From the NCBI RefSeq assembly GCF_033971885.1, contig NZ_JALBUS010000002.1, positions 1 to 64,000 of the forward strand: a DNA stretch of 64,000 nucleotides, written 5' to 3'. Positions 1-7,978 of the stretch are shown one piece after another (positions within the stretch are counted from its first letter, which is position 1; each line of letters starts with the position of its first letter). Made by a program: the position numbers and the translations under genes. Below the pieces are notes generated by a model, which worked only from the letters and a program-made list of their open reading frames with translations, ran no database searches and was not told the DNA's origin. This stretch comes from Absicoccus intestinalis (GTDB lineage: Bacteria; Bacillota_I; Bacilli_A; Erysipelotrichales; Erysipelotrichaceae).

Positions 1-1
1 T

Positions 2-199
2 GGATCACTTCAAGCCAGTATTCGATCTTCACCTGTTTCACAGGAGATAATTCAGCCTTCATATAATTTAGACTCCAATCTAGAATTTTTTAAAGTTCTT
101 GGAGCAGCTCCAAAAACTCTAATTGAATTCACTAAAATTATCGGAGATTTATTGATGAATTGGAATCCACTGTTTTATCTGACGCTTACCTTGTTATAA
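2..199 (+). CDS. 3' end of an unidentified gene entering from the left edge
   Basis: The plus strand is open for 65 codons from the window edge to a TAA at 197-199. The translation has ordinary protein composition, with acidic, basic and hydrophobic residues mixed and a hydrophobic last stretch. It converges on the helicase fragment and overlaps its 3' end by 14 bases. No family is recognised, no start is visible, and the region is very AT-rich, so a chance open frame cannot be excluded. Confidence 0.3.
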   Translation, partial: GSLQASIRSSPVSQEIIQPSYNLDSNLEFFKVLGAAPKTLIEFTKIIGDLLMNWNPLFYLTLTLL

Positions 200-1721
200 T
201 TGAAATTACATCATTAAATTTTAATGTCTTTCCTTCATTTATACCTCCACCAAGATATGTCATATTACCAGCATATGAACGTTTTGGCTTCAAACGCGTA
301 CTTTCTTTTTTAATTCCTGTCCTAAATCCATAAATTGGATCAATATAAAAATCAGGACATTCATCATCTAATGCTTCTCCACAACACCGACATTTATGTT
401 TTTCTTGATCACTTGCAAAAATATTTACTGTTTCACAAGTTGGACATTTATAAATGAAATTGCGAGGGAAGTCTCCCGTTTTAGGTAATATTATGTATTC
501 AGAAGTATATTTTTCTCCATCAACAATTACTTCTGAACCAGGAGCATATTCTGAAATAGCTATACGTAAATCTCTTGTCAAATTAATATCATTATTTCTT
601 TTTCCATCTATATATACTTCCAGTTCAACCACATCAATTGGAAAACCATATTTAGGAACAACACAATGCTTTGATAAAGCATCTAGCAATTTAGTTTTAT
701 TAAGTTTTTCTATTTGTTTTGTATAATATTCTGCATCTCTATATTTCTCATATTTTATTGCTTCGGTTTTTGCTTGCAAATATTCTTTTTCGGTTAATTT
801 TACAGTATCCACAAATAATTCTAATTTTTCATCTTTGTTCCCCATATTTTCAAACCATTTAAAATTATGGTAAGATGCATAAACATCTTCTGGTAAAACT
901 CTTTGGTTAATGTATGCATTTAATTTTTGAGGATGTGATTTAATATAATTGTTAAATTTTGTATTCCCAGATTTATTTACAAAATCCTCTATAGTTTTAT
1001 AGTACTCAGGATATTCCCTAAAGAAAAAGCCCAAACAAGCAGCCGTTAAATGACGTATAATAATTTTTTGATTTAATATATCAAAATAAGGTGGATTAAT
1101 GATGCCAGAAATCATTTTCTCTGGATCTTGAAAGTATGTATAGTCATGAGATCTTGATCCACAATAGGTCAAAATATATGCTGAACAATCTTTTCTACGA
1201 CCTGCACGACCTGCTCTCTGCACATAGTTTGCTGGGGTAGGTGGTACATCTCTCATAAATACGGTTTCAAGATCTCCAATATCAATACCCATTTCAAAGG
1301 TAGTTGAACAACTTAAAATGTTGATTTTCTTATTTTTAAAATCTTCTTGATATTCTTTCGCTTTCTCTCGATTTAATTGTGCAGTATGTTCCTTGATTAT
1401 CACAGTTTCAATTTTTTTATTCTTATATTTTTTACGATAATAATTATTTTTTAAAGTCTCATCTGGATCAATCTCTACTAACGTTCCATCACATTTATCT
1501 CGAACACATTTATTATGTACATTGTATGGCGTGATTTTACCGCATTTACAACATTGATAAAATTTTGTTTCTTTATAATTCTTAATATTATAATTGCTTG
1601 CGTCAATTTTATAATAAGGATCACGTCCTTGCTGTTTTAATATTCCACCATCAATTCCAATATTTTCACCATTTTTGACTTTTTCTTTTAAAACTTTTAA
1701 TTTATTATTGAACCGAATCAA
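186..1721 (-). pseudogene. C-terminal half of a large SF2 helicase with DUF1998-type zinc region (truncated)
   Basis: The 511-residue frame carries only the second helicase lobe: a CxxC...C...C zinc cluster near residues 57-78, then FEMGIDIGDLETVFMRDVPP and QRAGRAGRR (motifs V and VI), and near the C-terminus a second CPTC/CRCC cluster typical of the DUF1998 region. Walker A and DExH motifs are absent, so the N-terminal lobe is lost. Helicases of this build occur in Druantia (DruE), DISARM (DrmA) and MrfA-like repair proteins; which one this was cannot be told. The only plausible start is a TTG at 1719-1721. The same frame stays open upstream to a TAA at 1848-1850, and that extra stretch reads like the neighbouring TerB-like repeat protein, which suggests a deletion fusion. 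The piece is much more AT-rich than the rest of the window. Confidence 0.7.
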
Positions 1722-1837
1722 ACTAATTTTAGAGATTAAAATCTTATATAAATTTTCTTGTTCTTCCTTTGAAAACTCATCATTGATTAGACACTTATTT
1801 ATTATTTCATATAATCCTTCAAATGATTGGTTATCTT

Positions 1838-1999
1838 TTATAAAATATTATACTGCATAATCCAATCTTTTAAATGATATATTTCAGCTTTATTTATAAC
1901 ACCATCACAAATAATACCATCAACTATATCATTAAGCTCATATAGAGGTGTATTTTCACTCTGTAAGTTTTGATTATATTCATTGCAATACATCATGAC
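1838..1999 (-). pseudogene. remnant of a TerB-like repeat protein, downstream of an in-frame stop
   Basis: This stretch continues, in the same frame, the small gene ending at 2000 after a single TAA (2000-2002). It encodes a second helical unit containing IVDGIICDGVINKAEIYHLK, closely similar in pattern to the IFKGIHFDDVVNEKEITRLK of the upstream piece. The frame ends at 1838, but a one-step frame change near 1848 continues the same type of sequence (YEIINKCLINDEFSKEEQ) into the helicase fragment. I read it as one multi-repeat gene broken by a nonsense codon, a frameshift and then a deletion junction. Units of this kind are found in BRCT/TerB-like proteins of Bacillota; that identity is an inference. 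Confidence 0.5.
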
Positions 2000-2200
2000 T
2001 TATTGATATTCATTTTGAGTAATAATACCATCCTCAAGAATTTTACTCATTAAATTAATCAACTTTGCTTGCTCATCGTCATAAACTAAATCCTTATTTT
2101 TTGCAACCCAATCTTTAAGTCGAGTAATTTCTTTCTCATTCACAACATCATCAAAGTGTATGCCTTTAAATATTCCAATCAATTCATTCAAATCATGCAT
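2000..2200 (-). CDS. TerB-like helical repeat protein, N-terminal piece of a broken gene
   Basis: It encodes 66 residues starting at MHDLNEL. The helical unit ends in LMSKILEDGIITQNE, an acidic EF-hand-like or TerB-like pattern (DGxIT.xE). The frame could start farther upstream at 2263, but that would run translation through a terminator-like hairpin at 2226-2243, and no ribosome binding site precedes it; AGAAAGAAG lies upstream of the 2200 ATG. The stop at 2000 is followed in frame by more of the same repeat, so this is probably the surviving first part of a longer protein. Function unknown. Confidence 0.45.
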   Translation of the reverse strand: MHDLNELIGIFKGIHFDDVVNEKEITRLKDWVAKNKDLVYDDEQAKLINLMSKILEDGIITQNEYQ

Positions 2201-2214
2201 ATTTACACTTCTTT

Positions 2215-2243
2215 CTAAAAAAGTACGAAGCACATATGCTTCG
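2215..2243 (-). terminator. hairpin plus T-tract just upstream of the TerB-like gene
   Basis: On the minus strand CGAAGCA and TGCTTCG form a perfect 7-bp stem with a 4-base loop, followed by TAC and six T. It sits about 25 bases before the MHDL start, so it is either an attenuator or the terminator of whatever is transcribed from upstream. Confidence 0.4.
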
Positions 2244-2372
2244 CACCTCTTTGTGCTATACATCTTTATTTATTAAATATTTAAGAAAACGAGGCTATTA
2301 ATTATTAATAGTTTTACCATATCTTCGCTAAATCATATAGAAAAATATCCGTACTGTCTTATTTTTTACTCT

Positions 2373-2771
2373 CTATTCCCATGTTTCCCTAATCTTAGGT
2401 AATAATTCTAGATCTGCTGGTAACCAATCCACACTTTGTAGTTCTTCTTTAGTTAGCCACTTGGCATCTTCATGTTCCAACAATTCCAACTTTCCTGATT
2501 TGACTGTGCACCAAAAACAATGCATAGTGAGATGGAATGTTGGATAATCATAATCAATGGTATCAATTAAATCTTTTACTTCAATATCTGTATCTAACTC
2601 TTCTTTTATTTCTCTTCTTAAGGCTTGTTGTGGGGTTTCATTGGGTTCTATTTTTCCACCTGGAAATTCCCAACCATCTTTAAATTCGCCATAACCTCGT
2701 TGTGTCGCAAAAATACGACCTCTATGTTGAATGACAGCTGCCACTACTTCTATTGATTTCATTTCATTCAC
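2373..2771 (-). CDS. MutT-type Nudix pyrophosphohydrolase
   Basis: A 132-residue cytosolic Nudix protein. Residues 20-45 hold GYGEFKDGWEFPGGKIEPNE and 48-63 the rest of the Nudix box, RREIKEELDTDI. The REUxEE metal-binding core is intact; the glycine after it is replaced by Asp. Family members hydrolyse oxidised or non-canonical (d)NTPs such as 8-oxo-dGTP or modified dCTP. The start overlaps the end of the upstream DUF3427 helicase gene by 8 bases, so the two are translationally coupled. Such Nudix genes are recurrent partners of DUF3427 helicases, so a role in nucleotide sensing or clearance linked to the helicase is plausible but not shown. Confidence 0.85.
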   Translation of the reverse strand: MNEMKSIEVVAAVIQHRGRIFATQRGYGEFKDGWEFPGGKIEPNETPQQALRREIKEELDTDIEVKDLIDTIDYDYPTFHLTMHCFWCTVKSGKLELLEHEDAKWLTKEELQSVDWLPADLELLPKIRETWE

Positions 2772-5634
2772 CTACAATATAATCATAAATATCTTCACGT
2801 ACGGGTTGATCTAATCGATAGTTAATCTCAACAGCCGATTTATTCCCCACCATAATTTCTTTACCTTGATTCATCGCATGTAGTGTACCCATATAATAAA
2901 ATTCTTTGGATCCTTTATCTTCTTTGTTCTTACGTACAAATAGATGCATCACAATCCCCAAAGAATCCGCATGCAATGCTTTTTGCACATCATCACTATG
3001 CAAATTTCTACCAGATTTAGAAATCCATATTAATTCACGATCGGAAACAAAGCGATCTTCATATTTTATTGTATCCGCAATATCATTGGATTTATCATAG
3101 TTCACAAAAATAGGGAATGTTTTCGTATTGGAATCGTATTTATATCCACCAATATTCAATGGAACTAAACTCTTCTCCCAATTCAACAAACGACATACAT
3201 CTTCATACGTATATTTGGCATATAAAGTAAATGGCGTATTTCTAAATGGTGTACTATATTCTTTCTGATAACGATATAATCCGTATTCTATGGTTTCTTG
3301 GAATAATTGTTTAAAATCTGGATTCTGTAATAAATGTTGAAATACATCTGATATTTCAAAGTCATTTTGAATAAATACACAATCTTTATATCGATTGGCT
3401 CCTGTTCCTGTGGCAAATTGTCCCGTTAACATATTAAACATATTGGTTCGATAATTTTGATCACCATGGATTTGAACATCCTGATTATTTAATAATTGTT
3501 GAAGAATCATCAATTCATCTTTCCGTTTTCCAGCAGCCAATTTCGTGGAAATGAACTCCAACATATTTTCTTCCACTGGTCCTAAATGAATCTTGAAATC
3601 TTTTTTATCACATTTTTTCAAGAACATATAATACGATCCATAGGTTGAATTATCAAATATACGCAATGGATCAATGGAACCATATGTTTCAAAATCCATC
3701 AAGGAAGGAATATGTCCAATTTTAAACTTCAATTGTTGATAACTTTCTTTTAATAAACGGGATTCATTAAAATTAGCCGCATCAATGGACTGAAAAATCC
3801 GTTTTCGCGTAATTACATCAAAATGAATAGAGGATGCACCTGGAATCATTTTGGATCCTTCTTGTACATATCGACGAACCGTATCTTTGTTGTAGGAACG
3901 ATCCCCTGATAAAGCAATCGGTATCATAAAATTATTTTTGTAGTTGCCAATAAAATCTAAAATAACAACATACTCTTTATTTTCTGCTTTCCTTAAGCCT
4001 CGACCTAATTGCTGAATAAAAACAATTGGACTTTGAGTTGGACGCAATAAAATCACTTGATTGATTTCTGGAATATCCACACCTTCATTGAAAATATCAA
4101 CGGTGAAAATATAATCCAAATAATCATCCGTGTCATCTCTAACTAACTTTTCAATACATTTTTCACGATAGGATTGTGGATCATCACCACTTAAAGCAGT
4201 TGTTTTTAATCCTCTCTCATTAAATAACTGTGATAATATTTTACATTCTTCTTTTCGACTACAAAAAATCAATCCCTTCACACGATTGCCTGAATAACCA
4301 TAAAATTGAGCTTGTTTTAAAATATAATCCACCCGTTGATCACTAACCAATAAGTTAAATTGTGACATATCATCCAATGCTTGGCCATCTACTTCAAAGT
4401 CTGTAATGCCAAAATAGTGAAATGGACAAAGTAAATTTTCTTCTAAAGCTTGTTGCAAACGTATTTCCCCGGCAATATTGTGATCAAATAAGCCATAGAT
4501 ATCATACCCGTCGGTACGATCGGGACTTGCTGTCATTCCTAACCAAAATTTTGGTTTAAAATAGGACATGATCTTTTGATAACTCGAAGCCCCAGCCCGA
4601 TGCACTTCATCAATAATAATGGTATCAAACTGATTTGGATCAAATTGTTCCATTATATAGTCTTTTGACATCGTCTGCATTGTTGAGAATATATAGTCGG
4701 CCTGCATATTCTTTTCATTACCCGAAAGTAAGCCAAAAGTTCTTGTGTTTCCAAACACCCGACGATAACTACGCATCGCTTGTTTGGCAATCTGCTCACG
4801 ATGCACAATAAATAACACATGCTTTTGCTTTTCTTCACGCATCGCAAAAGCCGATGCATATGTTTTTCCTGTACCTGTTGCTGATATCAACAACGCTCGA
4901 TTCTTTTCCTTTGCTCGAATCGATTCCAACGATGTAATAAAATCCCTCTGCATAGAATTGGGCTTTAATTCATAAGATGTTGTTTCTTTTTCTTGCTCTT
5001 CTACTTGTTCTCTTTGAATTTGAAAATTGTCATAGGAATCACGATAATCGTCAATAAACGCATCATAAGGTTGCGAATAATCACTTAAAAATAAATAATC
5101 AAATTCTTTTTGGATAAACTGTGCAAATTCACCCTCTTGGCTCGAAACCAATTTAGTATTCCATTCTTTGTTTAAAGTAAGAGCTTTACTAGTTAAATTC
5201 GAAGATCCAATCAACATATGGAACACATTCTTATTTTTAAAGATATATCCTTTGGTATGAAATCCATCTTGCGATTGGCCACAACGATACATTCGAAGAT
5301 CCACATTGGAAAATGATGCTAATTTATCCAAAGCCATTGGTTGACTAAATGTTAAATAATCGGTTGTTAAAATACGGCCATGAATGTTTCTTGCTTCTAA
5401 TTCTTTCAATGTTTGTAGCAAAGGCACTAATCCACTCATTGTAATAAATGCCACACTAATCGCAAAACTATCACAATGTTGCATTTCTTTTTCTAACGTT
5501 GTTAAAACTTTCATTCCACGATGATAATCATTGGTGATAAATTGTGGACGAAAGGATTCACTGGATGGAATCGATGCATCCACAAATGCAGTTAAAAATC
5601 CATTTTCTATCTCTTTATTCATATTGCTGTTCAT
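2764..5634 (-). CDS. PLD-nuclease / SF2 helicase / DUF3427 protein
   Basis: A 956-residue multidomain protein. N-terminal phospholipase-D-like nuclease domain: HTKGYIF near residue 124 and GSSNLTSKALTLNKEWN near 142. The SF2 helicase core follows: SATGTGKTYAS (Walker A, about 250), IIIDEVHRAG (DEVH, about 340), MTASPDRTDG (motif III) and IQQLGRGLRKAE (motif VI, about 535). The remaining roughly 350 residues match the DUF3427 layout. The predicted activity is ATP-driven translocation on DNA coupled to phosphodiester cleavage. It is followed by an overlapping Nudix gene, and proteins of this architecture often sit in defence islands; the toxin-antitoxin genes and helicase wreck nearby fit that. 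A TATAAT lies 9 bases before the first ATG and no clear Shine-Dalgarno is present; the second Met (residue 5) is an alternative start. Confidence 0.88.
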   Translation of the reverse strand: MNSNMNKEIENGFLTAFVDASIPSSESFRPQFITNDYHRGMKVLTTLEKEMQHCDSFAISVAFITMSGLVPLLQTLKELEARNIHGRILTTDYLTFSQPMALDKLASFSNVDLRMYRCGQSQDGFHTKGYIFKNKNVFHMLIGSSNLTSKALTLNKEWNTKLVSSQEGEFAQFIQKEFDYLFLSDYSQPYDAFIDDYRDSYDNFQIQREQVEEQEKETTSYELKPNSMQRDFITSLESIRAKEKNRALLISATGTGKTYASAFAMREEKQKHVLFIVHREQIAKQAMRSYRRVFGNTRTFGLLSGNEKNMQADYIFSTMQTMSKDYIMEQFDPNQFDTIIIDEVHRAGASSYQKIMSYFKPKFWLGMTASPDRTDGYDIYGLFDHNIAGEIRLQQALEENLLCPFHYFGITDFEVDGQALDDMSQFNLLVSDQRVDYILKQAQFYGYSGNRVKGLIFCSRKEECKILSQLFNERGLKTTALSGDDPQSYREKCIEKLVRDDTDDYLDYIFTVDIFNEGVDIPEINQVILLRPTQSPIVFIQQLGRGLRKAENKEYVVILDFIGNYKNNFMIPIALSGDRSYNKDTVRRYVQEGSKMIPGASSIHFDVITRKRIFQSIDAANFNESRLLKESYQQLKFKIGHIPSLMDFETYGSIDPLRIFDNSTYGSYYMFLKKCDKKDFKIHLGPVEENMLEFISTKLAAGKRKDELMILQQLLNNQDVQIHGDQNYRTNMFNMLTGQFATGTGANRYKDCVFIQNDFEISDVFQHLLQNPDFKQLFQETIEYGLYRYQKEYSTPFRNTPFTLYAKYTYEDVCRLLNWEKSLVPLNIGGYKYDSNTKTFPIFVNYDKSNDIADTIKYEDRFVSDRELIWISKSGRNLHSDDVQKALHADSLGIVMHLFVRKNKEDKGSKEFYYMGTLHAMNQGKEIMVGNKSAVEINYRLDQPVREDIYDYIVGE

Positions 5635-5713
5635 ATACTATTTATTATAATGGTTGAGTTCACACAAAAAAAGATCCAAAGATCTTCCCTTGCATGTATT
5701 TACTACAATAAAC

Positions 5714-5749
5714 ATAAAAATGCAGATGATTCTATCATTTCATCTGCAT
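5714..5749 (-). terminator. rho-independent terminator
   Basis: Minus-strand ATGCAGATGA and TCATCTGCAT form a perfect 10-bp stem around a 10-base loop, followed by TTTTATG. It lies 9 bases downstream of the small open frame ending at 5759. Confidence 0.7.
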
Positions 5750-5758
5750 CTTTATCTA

Positions 5759-5860
5759 TTATTGTAGAGAAGAGAAAAAGTTATATAAAATATCGGTTGC
5801 CCGATTCACAGTATTGATTTCAGATTCTTGAGATCGAGGACATGTGTCCTTCCCATTCAT
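5759..5860 (-). pseudogene. relic 3' end of an unidentified gene
   Basis: A 33-codon frame (ATG at 5858-5860, stop 5759-5761) has normal protein composition and ends nine bases before a strong terminator. The frame stays open for at least 19 further codons upstream, running in a different reading frame through the antitoxin remnant at 5885-5960. No ribosome binding site precedes the ATG. I interpret it as the surviving tail of a gene whose 5' part was replaced by the toxin-antitoxin segment. The family is not recognised. Confidence 0.3.
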
Positions 5861-5884
5861 GATCAATTTTGCAATAGAGAATTC

Positions 5885-5960
5885 ACCATTATTCCTCAAG
5901 TGCTTATGTTCGTATACCCTAGAACGTTTGGATCACAAGAATTTCGCTTAGCTTCATCGA
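5885..5960 (-). repeat. partial second copy of the antitoxin 3' end
   Basis: About 75 bases closely match the antitoxin 3' end at 6272-6360, including the stretch coding DPNVxGYTN, with one internal deletion of about 13 bases and scattered substitutions. In the antitoxin frame it reads through DPNVLGYTNIST and stops early. It lies just beyond the toxin gene, so the toxin is flanked by one whole and one partial antitoxin end. This is a remnant of a tandem copy or a recombination scar. Confidence 0.75.
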
Positions 5961-5964
5961 ACAT

Positions 5965-5989
5965 AGTAAAGACCGCCGTTATAGGCGGT
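5965..5989 (-). terminator. hairpin after the toxin gene
   Basis: On the minus strand ACCGCC/GGCGGT form a 6-bp GC-rich stem beginning 5 bases after the toxin stop codon. The following T-tract is poor (CTTTACT), so termination would be weak. Confidence 0.4.
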
Positions 5990-5994
5990 ACTTG

Positions 5995-6276
5995 TTACAT
6001 ATCCAAAAGATCGGCATGACTGCCAGTATCAATCAACGTCAATGTAAGAATATCATTATCAACCAGATAAATGAGTAACCAATCCAGCTGAATATGACAT
6101 TCACGGAACCCTTTCAGATTTCCTTTTAATTCATGATCACGATATTTCTCTTCCAGTACTTTCCCCTGACGTAAAGTATCAATAATTTCATTAAGAAGTG
6201 ACATATCCAATCCACGTTTTTTCATTCGCTTATAACTTTTCTTATAAGCCGTGGTAAATTTGACAATGAATACCAT
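5995..6276 (-). CDS. YafQ-family mRNA interferase toxin
   Basis: 93 residues with the RelE/ParE fold pattern of the YafQ branch: FTTAYKKSYKRMKKRGLD at the N-terminus, then EKYRDHELKGNLKGFRECHI, QLDWLLIY, and a C-terminal TGSHADLL. The histidines of DHxLKG and TGSH and the Asp and Arg between them correspond to the catalytic positions of YafQ-type ribosome-dependent endoribonucleases. The ATG begins on the base right after the antitoxin TAA, the usual antitoxin-first arrangement. The pair looks intact. Confidence 0.9.
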   Translation of the reverse strand: MVFIVKFTTAYKKSYKRMKKRGLDMSLLNEIIDTLRQGKVLEEKYRDHELKGNLKGFRECHIQLDWLLIYLVDNDILTLTLIDTGSHADLLDM

Positions 6277-6549
6277 TTATCCCTCAAGTGCTTTCTTTAA
6301 ATCATCCATGTTCGTATACCCTGGAACGTTTGGATCACGAGAAATTCGCTTAGCTTCATCGGCAGCATTAAGAAGTTCTTGTGAATACCGTGGAATCTCT
6401 ACCTTGAAGGGGAGTCCTCCTCTCATGATACACTGTCTTAAAAAGATGTTAACAGCTCCGGACATATCCATGCCAAGGTCATTGAATAGTTCGTTTGCTT
6501 GCTTTTTAACATCTGCATTAATACGAATCTGAGTAGGAACTGTAGACAT
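6277..6549 (-). CDS. RelB/DinJ-family antitoxin
   Basis: 90 residues from MSTVPTQIRI. The N-terminal ribbon-helix-helix DNA-binding segment reads TQIRINADVKKQANELFNDL, then MDMSGAVNIFLRQCIMRGGL, the RelB/DinJ signature; the C-terminal tail (ISRDPNVPGYTNMDDL) should wrap the toxin. An upstream ATG at 6568-6570 is possible, but AAAGGAGATG lies 6-7 bases before the 6549 start and decides for it. DinJ proteins repress their own promoter alone and with the toxin; a strong promoter lies directly upstream. The 3' end is partly duplicated at 5885-5960. Confidence 0.92.
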   Translation of the reverse strand: MSTVPTQIRINADVKKQANELFNDLGMDMSGAVNIFLRQCIMRGGLPFKVEIPRYSQELLNAADEAKRISRDPNVPGYTNMDDLKKALEG

Positions 6550-6574
6550 ACAAATCATCTCCTTTTCCACCCAT

Positions 6575-6603
6575 ATTATATTCTATTAGATATACATTGT
6601 AAA
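6575..6603 (-). promoter_or_regulatory. sigma-A promoter of the toxin-antitoxin operon
   Basis: Minus strand TTTACA (6598-6603), a 17-base spacer, then a perfect TATAAT (6575-6580), followed by AAAGGAG and the antitoxin ATG. Confidence 0.75.
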
Positions 6604-6644
6604 TCGTTTTAGCAAATTTGGTAATAACTTTGACTTGTTTCAAG

Positions 6645-6678
6645 TCAAAAAAGCCCTCGTTTATGATTTATGAGGGCT
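6645..6678 (-). terminator. terminator of the ABC/amidinohydrolase/carbamoylase operon
   Basis: Minus-strand AGCCCTC and GAGGGCT form a 7-bp stem followed by six T. It lies 45 bases beyond the stop of the M20 gene. A second hairpin, TGACTTG/CAAGTCA, lies at 6630-6646. Confidence 0.8.
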
Positions 6679-6722
6679 CTACGCTTTTAGAAGGAGGGAA
6701 TGTAGAAAAGCGTAAGATATAT

Positions 6723-7976
6723 TTATGTCTGATCAGCTTTTAATACAGCATGCAACATGACAGAAGCACCTTGGGTACATTGTTCTGGAGAAGAATATTC
6801 TTGTTCACAATGGGATAAGCCATCTTTGGATTGTACAAATATCATTGTGGTGGGAAGCATATATGCGGCAAACTGGGCATCATGTCCCGCACCCGAATGG
6901 ATTCTTTGATAGTTTGTATGCAATTCTTTTGCGGATTCTTCCACATAATCAATCAATTGCTTATCAAAATATACCGTTTCTCGTTCCCATGCTTTTTCAA
7001 CCTTGCAGATACAACCATCCCACATCTCATCTTCAAAACGTTTGACGATCTTCAATACAGCATCTCGGACTTCTTTCTTTTCATGACGGACATCGATACA
7101 GAAATCAAAATAATCCGGTACGCATGTATGTAAATTGGGATGACAAGATACTTCACCCGTGGTATAGACAAGATCTTTATAACCTAATGAATCAATGCGT
7201 TTATGTAATTCAATCAGTGCATGACTTGCTGCTAAAAACGAATCTTTACGCTTAGGCATGGGAAAGGTTCCTGCATGGGTCGTTTGACCATAAAACTTCA
7301 AACGATAGTTGAACATGCCCAATACACAATCCACGACTCCAATATCTTTATGATGGTCTTCTAAGATGGGGCCCTGCTCAATATGTGTTTCAAACATATA
7401 TTGGTATGTATTTGGAGTGATTCGATTTTTCTTATCCCCTTTATAACCCGACTGTTCAATGGCTTGTTGGAAGGTCATCGTATCGCCTTTGGAAGCCATC
7501 ATATTTTCTTCTTTATATTTGGAACGCACATTCTCGGGTAAATAATCATAACAGACAATGCCACTCGACATCATACAAGGCGGATAGAGAGAACCTTCTT
7601 CATTGGTCCAGATCATCGCTGTGATCGGATGGATATGCGGAATCTGCTCTTTCTGGATGGTTGTCAACACTTCCATCGCACTCATGACACCTAAAATTCC
7701 ATCGTAATTGCCTCCGTTCATGACCGAATCCACATGCGATCCCATCACGATCCGTTTAGCATTGGGATCACTACCTGGTAAGGTCGCATAGACATTGGCA
7801 ATATCATCCGTTTCGATTTGCGCGCCAATCGCTTTCATTCGTTTGACAAATTCATCTCTGGCTTGGATAGCTTCTTTGGACAAGGAGAATCGCGTAATGC
7901 CTCCATGTCCGGTAGCCCCAAACTTTGAAAATGTATCGATCAAATTTGTCATTCGTTCTAAACTACACGTGATCAT
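6723..7976 (-). CDS. M20-family N-carbamoyl-amino-acid hydrolase / allantoate amidohydrolase-like enzyme
   Basis: A metal-dependent amidohydrolase of about 417 residues, from the hydantoinase/carbamoylase branch of M20. Visible metal and active-site motifs: GSHVDSVMNGGNYDG, WTNEEGSLYPP, FETHIEQGP, a dimerisation-domain GQTTHAGTFPM and C-terminal HSGAGHDAQF. Members cleave the ureido group of N-carbamoyl amino acids, allantoate or ureidopropionate to CO2, ammonia and an amine. The frame can start at a TTG (7982), but GGAGG lies 7 bases before the ATG at 7974-7976, which is preferred. It is the last gene of the importer operon, two bases after the binding-protein stop. With the amidinohydrolase in the same operon it would complete guanidino to ureido to amine conversion; the substrate is unknown. 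Confidence 0.85.
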   Translation of the reverse strand: MITCSLERMTNLIDTFSKFGATGHGGITRFSLSKEAIQARDEFVKRMKAIGAQIETDDIANVYATLPGSDPNAKRIVMGSHVDSVMNGGNYDGILGVMSAMEVLTTIQKEQIPHIHPITAMIWTNEEGSLYPPCMMSSGIVCYDYLPENVRSKYKEENMMASKGDTMTFQQAIEQSGYKGDKKNRITPNTYQYMFETHIEQGPILEDHHKDIGVVDCVLGMFNYRLKFYGQTTHAGTFPMPKRKDSFLAASHALIELHKRIDSLGYKDLVYTTGEVSCHPNLHTCVPDYFDFCIDVRHEKKEVRDAVLKIVKRFEDEMWDGCICKVEKAWERETVYFDKQLIDYVEESAKELHTNYQRIHSGAGHDAQFAAYMLPTTMIFVQSKDGLSHCEQEYSSPEQCTQGASVMLHAVLKADQT

Positions 7977-7978
7977 GA

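Noticed and set aside
2293..2311. AT palindrome CTATTAATTATTAATAG as an operator
   Set aside because: The surrounding DNA is so AT-rich that such symmetry is likely by chance, and no gene start fits it well.
186..5634. Complete DISARM or Druantia system
   Set aside because: Only a helicase fragment and an unrelated PLD-helicase are present; no methylase, DrmB or other system genes.
5828..6019. Plus-strand 63-codon frame beside the toxin
   Set aside because: It is the antisense of the degraded antitoxin copy and has no ribosome site.
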